Shown in pieces: positions 1-4,297 of a stretch of 7,131 nucleotides of DNA. The stretch lies in contig CP070636.1 of NCBI GenBank assembly GCA_020356305.1, positions 1,150,154 to 1,157,284 of the forward strand, given 5' to 3'. Within the stretch, counting starts at the first letter, position 1, and each line of letters begins with the position of its first letter. This DNA comes from Candidatus Bathyarchaeota archaeon. GTDB taxonomy: Archaea; Thermoproteota; Bathyarchaeia; Bathyarchaeales; Bathyarchaeaceae. A program made the position numbers and the translations under genes. A model generated the notes under the pieces. That model ran no database searches and had not been told where the DNA came from. It saw only the letters and a list, made by a program, of their open reading frames with translations.

Positions 1-597
1 GCTCAGGAGTTGCGCAAAGTCATCGAGTTTGAAGACCCATCAACCGTTGCCTGCTTTATTACTGAGTCAACCAATACCGGTTTAGGCATTATACCGCCTC
101 CCCCCGGGTATATGAAGCTGGTTCGTGACATCTGTGACGAGTATGAAATTCTGCTGATATGCGATGAAGTAATTACCGGATTTGCCCGGAGTGGTTTCTG
201 GTTTGAGTGCCAGAAACATGGCATTGTGCCTGACATGCTCGCCTTGGGCAAGAACCTGTCCTGGGGTTGCGGGCCACTGGCTGGTACGCATGTCAGAAGT
301 GAGATTGCTGAGGCATTCACCGGGAAGAACACTTTGCAACACGGATATAGCTTTGGCGGCATGGGATATCTGGCGGCGGCAGGACTGGCCGGCATTAAAT
401 ATGTTGAGGAACATGACTTATTAGCTAGGGTGTTCGAGATAGGTGACAGGATGTCGCGGGAACTTGGCGCCATCAAAGACAAATCGGCGGTGGTGGGTGA
501 TGTTCGTGTTAACGGTGCCTTAATTGGTGTGGAGCTGGTCAAGAGCCATAGTTTCTCTCCATCCTTAACACTGAAATCGCTCTTAAATACATATTAG
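1..597 (+). pseudogene. Class III (PLP-dependent) aminotransferase, 5' end outside window and C-terminus lost
   Basis: The frame is open from base 1, so the gene begins upstream of the window. The protein has the class III (omega-amino acid / glutamate-1-semialdehyde-like) aminotransferase signature. ICDEVITGFARSG carries the Asp (residue 55 of the visible part) that contacts the PLP ring nitrogen. LALGKNLSWGCGPLAG holds the presumed Schiff-base lysine (residue 84). The family pattern continues through VGDVRVNGALIGVELVK (to about base 543) and then stops: SHSFSPSL and the rest up to the stop resemble nothing in the family. About 80-100 C-terminal residues expected after VELVK are absent, and no other frame continues them, so the gene looks truncated by deletion or rearrangement near base 545. 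The substrate cannot be assigned from this part. The stretch before the break looks more GC-rich than the DNA after it, so a foreign origin is possible. Confidence 0.8.
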
Positions 598-621
598 TTT
601 GTTCACCATTACTCTTTTTCC

Positions 622-825
622 TTGTTTTCAAAGAATAAAGATCTTGTGAGCCACTTTTCTTCTGGACTTTTTCGAATAGTCGAGAATCCCTTACCTACGA
701 TGTCATGTGTGTGCACGCAAGGGCTTCCCGGTATTGGTTTGGTTGGACTAATTGCAGCAACAAACACAGGGTCTCAGTTCAATCTGAAAGTGGGTGTGCA
801 ATTTGTCTCAACACTTTTACACTAG
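622..825 (+). pseudogene. Remnant resembling the N-terminus of a PAC2-family proteasome assembly chaperone
   Basis: This is a 67-codon frame starting with TTG and without a convincing ribosome binding site. Its middle, about residues 18-60, reads FRIVENPLP, then QGLPGIGLVGLIAA, then SQFNLKVG and FVSTLLH. The GLPGIGLVG core followed by a helix and a short beta strand is the hallmark N-terminal motif of PAC2/DUF75 proteins, which have roughly 230-280 residues. Here everything after the first 45 or so family residues is missing: the frame closes at TAG 823-825 and the next in-frame codons give another stop. I therefore read it as a decayed fragment rather than a working small gene. It lies between the truncated aminotransferase and the deoxyhypusine synthase gene and points away from its upstream neighbour's break. 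The family assignment rests on motif recognition only. Confidence 0.5.
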
Positions 826-829
826 AAAT

Positions 830-893
830 GAAGCCTCAGCGCTCATAGGAAAGTCTTCACGAATCCGACGGCTCTTCTCGCATCATCGGCTTC
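830..893 (-). ncRNA. Candidate C/D box sRNA (2'-O-methylation guide)
   Basis: On the minus strand a 6-bp terminal stem GAAGCC (893-888) / GGCTTC (835-830) encloses boxes in the order and spacing of an archaeal C/D sRNA. They are C box ATGATGC (886-880, 6 of 7 to RUGAUGA), 12 nt guide, D' box CGGA (867-864, 3 of 4 to CUGA), 3 nt, C' box GTGAAGA (860-854, 6 of 7), 14 nt guide, and a perfect D box CTGA (839-836) that abuts the stem. Archaeal C/D sRNAs are about 50-65 nt with guides near 12 nt and bind L7Ae, Nop5 and fibrillarin. The RNA would start 22 nt after the deoxyhypusine synthase stop codon and could be processed from that transcript. I could not identify rRNA or tRNA targets for the two guides. 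Three of the four boxes carry one mismatch, so chance is not excluded. Confidence 0.45.
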
Positions 894-915
894 AGCAGAG
901 ACTCTTTCAACTTTA

Positions 916-1842
916 TTAATGAATGTTTTCCATGGCTGCAGCTACTATGAGGGGAAAGGCTATTGTAGCGTCGCAGATGACATTTACTGCTTTACCCTGG
1001 GGCTTCACCTTGCTCCAGCTTATCGCCTCTTCGAGAGGAGCGCCACTTAGGCCTCCGGGTTCCGGTCTATCCATTGTAATCTGAATGGCGCAGTCAACGC
1101 CCTCGCGAAACGTGTTCGCAAACAGCGCAAAGTGCTTTGGAAATCCCCCTCCCAGAATAATAATGCCTGTCTTCTTGGCCTCAAAAACCTTCTCCATAAT
1201 TGTAGAAGTGTCTAAAAGAGAGTCGATTTGCAGTGTTTTGTCTTGCCCAAATACCCATAGGTGGAAGCCAGCTATGCAATCTGCGAAGGCGGGACAGACG
1301 ATAGGAACGTTCTTTCTTGCCGCCACAGCAAGGATAGACCTCGTATCTTCAATTTTTTTCCCAATTTCCTTGAGGAGTTCTGACACTGAGATGCGCTGCC
1401 TTTTTTCCTCTGGTATGTTCTCCAACATTCTATATATCCACGTTTCCAAGTGCTTGAACACCTCTTGTTCAACATAAATGTCTGCGATCCTACCAATGTT
1501 CTCCGCCTTTAGCTTCTTGTCCTCAGCCACTAAAGTGCCCTGCAAGTGTCGGTATCCCAGTGCTTCCACCATATCATGAACCATGTTAGCTCCTGTCGTG
1601 ACTATAACGTTCACGTATTCCCCATCGATCAAGTCGGCGATAACGCTTCTAAGACCTGCTGGAACGAGTGGCCCAGCAATTGTGAGGAAAACCGTGTACT
1701 CTGGATCGGTAAACATCTCAGCCGCCAGTTGAGCTGCCTTTCCGATTTTTCCAGCACCAAGCACGCCGCACGCGCCCATCTTTTCTACAAGATCGCCTAC
1801 ACTCATCCCCCGAACTAGTTCTATCTGTTTCACAGGTTTCAA
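916..1842 (-). CDS. dys: Deoxyhypusine synthase
   Basis: This enzyme transfers the aminobutyl group of spermidine, using NAD, to one lysine of aIF5A, making deoxyhypusine in the cytoplasm. The 308-residue product matches the usual archaeal length. It shows FLTIAGPLVPAGLR, VTTGANMVHD (NAD-binding region), IIILGGGFPKH (equivalent to GGGVVKHH of human DHS), the archaeal GGLSGAP loop, and EEAISWSK with the catalytic lysine at about residue 278 (human Lys329). The usual SWGK reads SWSK here, a mild variation. I chose TTG at 1842 because GGGAG lies 6 nt upstream and the TATA-like box (1887-1894) is between this codon and the longer alternative TTG at 1914, which would put the start upstream of the promoter. 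The gene is 88 nt downstream of its substrate gene aIF5A on the same strand and has its own promoter. It appears intact. Confidence 0.95.
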   Translation of the reverse strand: MKPVKQIELVRGMSVGDLVEKMGACGVLGAGKIGKAAQLAAEMFTDPEYTVFLTIAGPLVPAGLRSVIADLIDGEYVNVIVTTGANMVHDMVEALGYRHLQGTLVAEDKKLKAENIGRIADIYVEQEVFKHLETWIYRMLENIPEEKRQRISVSELLKEIGKKIEDTRSILAVAARKNVPIVCPAFADCIAGFHLWVFGQDKTLQIDSLLDTSTIMEKVFEAKKTGIIILGGGFPKHFALFANTFREGVDCAIQITMDRPEPGGLSGAPLEEAISWSKVKPQGKAVNVICDATIAFPLIVAAAMENIH

Positions 1843-1886
1843 GGTTTTCTCCCTACAAATTACAAGATATACCAGCAAGATAATGC

Positions 1887-1894
1887 TATTTAAA
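1887..1894 (-). promoter_or_regulatory. TATA box of deoxyhypusine synthase gene
   Basis: The minus strand reads TTTAAATA, an excellent match to the archaeal TATA consensus (TTTAWATA). Transcription would start about 25-27 nt downstream, near 1863, leaving a leader of about 20 nt with GGGAG before the TTG at 1842. The box lies inside the longest open frame of the gene, which argues against the 1914 start. Confidence 0.7.
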
Positions 1895-1895
1895 C

Positions 1896-1901
1896 AAAAA
1901 A
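1896..1901 (-). terminator. Possible T-tract terminator of aIF5A
   Basis: Six Ts on the minus strand, 30 nt after the aIF5A stop codon and directly upstream of the DHS TATA box, fit the oligo-U terminators of archaeal RNA polymerase. The tract is short and is extended only by GTTT, so some read-through into the DHS gene is likely. Confidence 0.35.
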
Positions 1902-1930
1902 CGTGACGAGCCAAAAGATCAGGCTTGAGA

Positions 1931-2326
1931 TTAGCTTTTTGTCCGCATTATTCTTATTCTCCCGCGGATGCGCCAGTACTCAACCTCCATACCAGAGGCA
2001 AGTCGTGACTTTAGCTTTTCCTCCTCGGGAAACGGAGCTTCAAACACTTGGTACGTTTCCAAGTCCATAATTTGGACTGAGGCGGGCAACAAAGCTATGA
2101 CTTGGCCGCCCCTCTTTTCGATAATGGGCACCTCAACCTGTGCGCTCACCGGCTTTACAAAACTCCTTTTCGCTCCGTCGAACACGCCGATGGCAACAAC
2201 CCGCGCCTTCGCGGATCCGTGTTTTCCAGGCTTGGATTTTGTGTAATCAACTATGCGACAGGGTTCGTCATCTACGATGACATAACTGCCGACTCTCAAG
2301 GCTCCTAGTTCCATAGGTTTGCTCAT
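1931..2326 (-). CDS. eif5A: Translation initiation factor aIF5A (hypusine-containing)
   Basis: This is the archaeal/eukaryal homologue of bacterial EF-P. It binds the ribosome and promotes peptide-bond formation, for example at proline stretches. The 131-residue protein has both expected domains: an N-terminal SH3-like barrel (1 to about 68) and a C-terminal OB fold (about 70-131, ending [17 protein letters not shown]). The hypusine loop [14 protein letters not shown] is complete. Lys35 in GKHG is the residue modified by deoxyhypusine synthase, encoded just downstream. The ATG at 2326 gives the typical start [12 protein letters not shown] stands 8 nt before it, and a TATA-like box at 2388-2394 places transcription start near 2364. 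The in-frame ATG at 2371 would add 15 residues untypical of the family, and it lies only 20 nt from the TATA centre, at or before the transcript start. Confidence 0.96.
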   Translation of the reverse strand: MSKPMELGALRVGSYVIVDDEPCRIVDYTKSKPGKHGSAKARVVAIGVFDGAKRSFVKPVSAQVEVPIIEKRGGQVIALLPASVQIMDLETYQVFEAPFPEEEKLKSRLASGMEVEYWRIRGRIRIMRTKS

Positions 2327-2387
2327 CCTCTTCGCCTCGCGACACGCGTAATTTTTACAACAGTCAACCATTTTAGTTTGCTTGTTG

Positions 2388-2394
2388 ATATAAA
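2388..2394 (-). promoter_or_regulatory. TATA box of aIF5A gene (possible divergent promoter region)
   Basis: The minus strand reads TTTATAT, about 65 nt upstream of the chosen aIF5A ATG, predicting a leader of roughly 38 nt. The same bases read TATAAA-like (2389-2394) on the plus strand, where the short ORF at 2401 begins only a few bases later, too close for that ORF to be served from it unless translation starts further downstream. Confidence 0.5.
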
Positions 2395-2400
2395 GCGTAT

Positions 2401-2541
2401 GTGGTGGCCTTGTTGTTTAAGGTTGTTGGTTTGGTCGCGCATATTGACCACAAAGAAGCAGTGAAACTTGCGCGCGCGGACACTGACTTCTACCACCGTC
2501 TGAAAGTGAGGTTTCTTTTCCCCAGAGGCGAGAGAGTCTGA
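2401..2541 (+). pseudogene. Short ORF resembling the N-terminus of NAD kinase
   Basis: A 46-codon frame with possible GTG starts at 2401 and 2404 (TTG at 2410 and 2413) ends at TGA 2539-2541, two bases before the GTG of nob1. It contains KVVGLVAHIDHKEAVKLA, followed by LKVRFLFPRGE. That resembles the first beta strand, helix and second strand of archaeal NAD kinases (VGLVAR-D--EA--LA- pattern). The remaining 220 or more residues of an NAD kinase, with the GGDGT motif, are absent. I therefore treat it as a possible relic; the similarity is short and judged by eye. The close spacing to nob1 would also fit a small translationally coupled leader gene. No clear ribosome binding site is visible. 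Confidence 0.3.
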
Positions 2542-2547
2542 AAGTGA
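2498..2547 (+). repeat. 12-bp direct repeat at the nob1 start
   Basis: GTCTGAAAGTGA occurs at 2498-2509 and again at 2536-2547, starting 38 bp apart. The first copy lies inside the short upstream ORF; the second supplies that ORF's stop codon and the GTG start of nob1. Such repeats can mediate small deletions or duplications, and this pair sits where the NAD kinase-like similarity ends. Confidence 0.7.
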
Positions 2548-3095
2548 AAAACAGAGCTGTCGTTCTAGATACTTGTGCTTTCATTGCGGGTTTTGATCCA
2601 TTCATGGTTGACGAAAAACAGTATTCGGTGCCCATGGTAAAGGGCGAGCTCGTCTCAAACTCACTGCCTTGGGTGCGGTTCAGCACCGCGATAGAGAGTG
2701 GAAGGTTGAAGGTAAGGAACCCCGGTATCTGTTTCCTCAAAAGAGTCAAAGAAGCTTCCAAAACGGTTGGAGACTTACGTTTCCTCTCATAAGTAGACAT
2801 ACAGGTTTTGGCTCTGGCTCTCGAGCTCAAGAGCGCAAGCCATAACCCGCTTATCGTTACGGATGACTATTCAATCCAGAACGTAGCCAACCAACTTGGG
2901 ATAGATTTTGCCCCACTCATGACCTTCGGCATACGGTTTAGGTTACACTGGATACTCTACTGCCCCGCATGCAACCGAGAGTATCCTAGCGACTGCAAGT
3001 ATAAATCCTGTAGGATTTGCGGCACGCAACTTAAGAGAAAATCTCTGAGAAAGGTCCCCACAAAGAGAAATATCACCCAACACGGGGACAAATGA
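2544..3095 (+). pseudogene. nob1: Ribosome maturation endonuclease Nob1, interrupted by an in-frame TAA
   Basis: Nob1 cleaves the 3' end of small-subunit rRNA during ribosome assembly. Reading through one stop, the frame encodes a PIN nuclease domain followed by a zinc ribbon, the Nob1 order, over about 183 residues. The PIN acidic residues are visible: Asp9 in VVLDTCAFIAG, Glu35 in MVKGELVSNS, and Asp107/Asp108 in IVTDDYSIQNVA. The ribbon has Cys140 and Cys143 (CPAC) and Cys156 and Cys159 (CRIC). After GDLRFLS comes TAA (2790-2792), then VDIQVLALALELK in the same frame, exactly as intact homologues continue. One substitution (for example AAA or GAA to TAA) explains it, with no frameshift. 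TAA rules out pyrrolysine (TAG) or selenocysteine (TGA) readings. The break separates two of the three acidic clusters from the third and from the ribbon, so the truncated product should be inactive. A sequencing error is possible. The GTG start lacks a strong ribosome binding site. Confidence 0.85.
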
Positions 3096-3131
3096 CAGGT
3101 AGAATTCAGATTTCAGTGGAGACGAGCAGGC

Positions 3132-3871
3132 TTACTCTTTCTTGGCTACCAACACTATTCTTGAGCTATCTTCTCGGTATTCTGTCTGGTCGAAATCCCC
3201 GTACACGTTTTCTATTTCAAATTTGTTCTCTTCCAACAATTTGATGATTTTGTCTTTCGATATTATTGCGACTTCTCCATATTCATTGAATCTTTTGAGC
3301 AGCGTGCCATTGTCGTAGAGGTCAAAGAACAGGTTCAAATTGCATGTATGCTTTGTTTTATCTCTTTTCGTGAATATGCTTCTAACGACCATCTTCTGCT
3401 CATCAATTTCTTTTCGGTCAATCCACCAAGAGGCTTCAGGCTTGTCTGGTGTTGCTTGTTCAAGGTCAAATGCGAATCTGCCGTTCTTTTCTAAGTGCTT
3501 ATAGATGCAATCTAATGTGCGCTCCTGATCTTCAATCGTAATGTTGTGGTCAAATGTTGAAGCTGGAACGTAAATGAACGGGAATGACTGATTCAACGCA
3601 AAGTTTCTCATGTCTCCTCTCTTCAAAATTATACGTTTCTTGACGCCCTCGGTTTCCTTTGTCAATTTCGCTCTGGCTACTCTGAGCATGTGAGTTGTCG
3701 ATACCTAAAATCGTCATTCCTGCCCTAGCAAGGGGGATAGCCACTCTGCCTGTTCCTACACCAAGCTCCAAAGCTCTGTTTCCACGCTGAAGGGCGAGTT
3801 TTTTGTAGAAATCTAAGTCATTTTTTGGAGCCAAATAAATCGTAGAATTTAGCGGCGAGTCTATCGGTCAT
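3132..3871 (-). pseudogene. Class I SAM-dependent methyltransferase with two frameshifts
   Basis: Three overlapping frames together spell one protein of about 245 residues. It starts at ATG 3871 (MTDRLAAKFYDL), preceded by GGTGG 5 nt upstream. At about 3834-3840 the frame shifts: removing one T from the TTATTTGG run joins it to APKNDLDFYKKLALQRG. Motif I, ALELGVGTGRVAIPLA, and the SAM-ribose acidic residue in LGID follow. At about 3690 a second shift follows DNS. The next frame resumes at MLRVARAKL, so the family pattern D-x-S-x-x-ML has lost two residues, best explained by a 5-nt deletion. RGDMRNFAL, FIYVPASTFDHN and a beta-rich C-terminus complete the fold. The methyl acceptor is unknown. 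The gene converges on nob1, with 36 nt between stops, and lies about 97 nt downstream of the tRNA gene on the same strand. Confidence 0.85.
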
Positions 3872-3876
3872 TTGTA

Positions 3877-3881
3877 CCACC
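3877..3881 (-). promoter_or_regulatory. Ribosome binding site fixing the methyltransferase start
   Basis: The minus strand reads GGTGG, 5 nt before ATG 3871. It supports the upstream ATG as the original start even though that ATG is out of frame with the rest of the gene because of the first frameshift. Confidence 0.6.
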
Positions 3882-3904
3882 GAAAGTAACTATCTCTATT
3901 GTAG

Positions 3905-3912
3905 ATAAATTA
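3905..3912 (-). promoter_or_regulatory. TATA-like box of the methyltransferase gene
   Basis: The minus strand reads TAATTTAT, centred about 37 nt upstream of ATG 3871. A transcript start near 3881 would leave a leader of about 10 nt. The box has moderate quality. Confidence 0.35.
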
Positions 3913-3936
3913 CTAGCGAATTCTTCAAGATGAAAC

Positions 3937-3941
3937 AAAAA
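3937..3941 (-). terminator. Possible oligo-T terminator of the tRNA-Ser gene
   Basis: Five Ts on the minus strand, about 27 nt beyond the encoded CCA of the tRNA, followed by GTTT, could end the tRNA transcript by the oligo-U mechanism of archaeal RNA polymerase. The tract is short and no hairpin is required or seen. Confidence 0.3.
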
Positions 3942-3984
3942 GTGGAATTAGGGCTGCTCTGGAAGCCTGGCGCCGGGGATGGGA

Positions 3985-4016
3985 TTTTCAGGGGGAATCA
4001 AATCTTTATTCCCTCT
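3985..4016 (-). other. tRNA intron, T loop, position 59/60 (32 nt)
   Basis: The flanks fold into a canonical bulge-helix-bulge. The outer helix is the T stem ATGGG/CCCAT. The central 4-bp helix is TTCA (4022-4019) with TGAA (3990-3987). A 3-nt bulge AAA (4018-4016) is cut after its second base, and a 3-nt bulge AAT (3986-3984) likewise. The inner helix is GAGGGAAT (4015-4008) with ATTCCCCC (3998-3991), with one A-C mismatch and a 9-nt loop. Cutting at these exact positions restores the normal T loop TTCAAAT, a fully independent check. Confidence 0.9.
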
Positions 4017-4050
4017 TTTGAACCCATGAGGCCCGCAAGAGCCACTGGCT

Positions 4051-4085
4051 AACTCCTCTCAGCCCCTAGTTCAACTACAAAGGAT
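4051..4085 (-). other. tRNA intron, anticodon loop, canonical position 37/38 (35 nt)
   Basis: The anticodon half loop CTCGAG ends at 4086 and the downstream exon resumes as A38 followed by GCCAG. Excision gives the 7-nt loop CTCGAGA on a perfect 5-bp stem. The 3' bulge TT|A and 5' bulge AG|A fit the bulge-helix-bulge. The central helix is imperfect: CTC (4091-4089) pairs with GAG (4055-4053), and the fourth pair is G-G. The intron has its own small hairpin, CCTT/AGGG enclosing TAGT/ACTA. Confidence 0.85.
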
Positions 4086-4101
4086 CTCGAGGCCAGCGCA
4101 T

Positions 4102-4114
4102 GTGTGGAGCAGTT
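4102..4114 (-). other. Probable third tRNA mini-intron in the D arm (about 13 nt)
   Basis: About 11-13 nt too many lie between the D arm and the anticodon stem. One solution cuts a 13-nt intron (4114-4102) from a bulge-helix-bulge with helix GTGG (4120-4117) / CCAC (4107-4104) and bulges AA|A and AC|A, leaving D stem GCA/TGC. The other keeps the perfect D stem GCAG (4125-4122) / CTGC (4112-4109) and removes 11 nt at position 25/26 (4108-4098). The first has better splice-site structure. The exact boundaries are uncertain. Confidence 0.6.
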
Positions 4115-4134
4115 TTCCACTCTGCCACCCCGGC

Positions 4135-4297
4135 CGTTCACTGAATCCTGAAGAGGGCCTGGAATGTAAAAACATTTTGTTTCCAAAGATTGCCTTTATC
4201 CTTTCGCCTTGAAATCAAAGGCAGATGCCGACAACGGCCAAGCAGTTATCGAAGCCTGGAAAGACAGAACGGGAAAGAACAATACAACTTAAAAGAT
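4135..4297. other. Intergenic segment between tRNA-Ser and the PhoU regulator
   Basis: There is no supported gene. The plus strand holds a 40-codon open stretch (4170-4292) without a start codon. Its end reads protein-like (KADADNGQAVIEAWKDRTGK), so it may be a C-terminal gene relic, but I recognise no family. The weak tRNA promoter candidate TTTTTAC (minus strand, 4167-4173) is here. Confidence 0.25.

Larger units (their letters stand above)
3968..4134 (-). tRNA. tRNA-Ser(CGA), with two clear introns and a probable third
   Basis: On the minus strand the acceptor arm is GCCGGGG (4134-4128) with CCCCGGC (3978-3972), discriminator G (3971) and an encoded CCA (3970-3968). The anticodon stem is CTGGC (4096-4092) with GCCAG (4049-4045). 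The 5' half loop CTCGAG gives T33, anticodon CGA (4089-4087) and G37. A serine-type variable arm follows: GGCTC-TTGC-GGGCC (4043-4030), five pairs. The T stem is ATGGG (4027-4023) with CCCAT (3983-3979). Removing three inserts of 35, 32 and about 13 nt leaves 84 nt plus CCA, with T loop TTCAAAT and all arms paired. G73, the long variable arm and the CGA anticodon all agree on serine (UCG codons). Read contiguously the gene would probably escape standard tRNA searches. A weak TATA-like TTTTTAC (4167-4173) lies about 35 nt upstream. Confidence 0.9.

Noticed and set aside
1085..1477. 130-codon plus-strand frame inside the deoxyhypusine synthase gene
   Set aside because: It is antisense to a clearly conserved enzyme and its peptide has no family-like pattern.
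2790..2792. Stop codon recoding in nob1 (pyrrolysine or selenocysteine)
   Set aside because: The codon is TAA, not TAG or TGA, and no recoding element is apparent; mutation or sequence error is simpler.
2535..2812. Frameshift in nob1 between its two open parts
   Set aside because: Both parts are in the same frame (2544 and 2808 differ by a multiple of three), so a nonsense codon rather than a frameshift separates them.
2417..2830. 137-codon minus-strand frame across the nob1 start
   Set aside because: It is antisense to the PIN-domain coding sequence; the peptide is serine/arginine-rich without motifs.
4109..4125. Anticodon of the tRNA read from CCACACATGCG directly after the D stem
   Set aside because: No matching anticodon stem exists for that reading, whereas CTGGC/GCCAG with CTCGAG forms a perfect serine arm.
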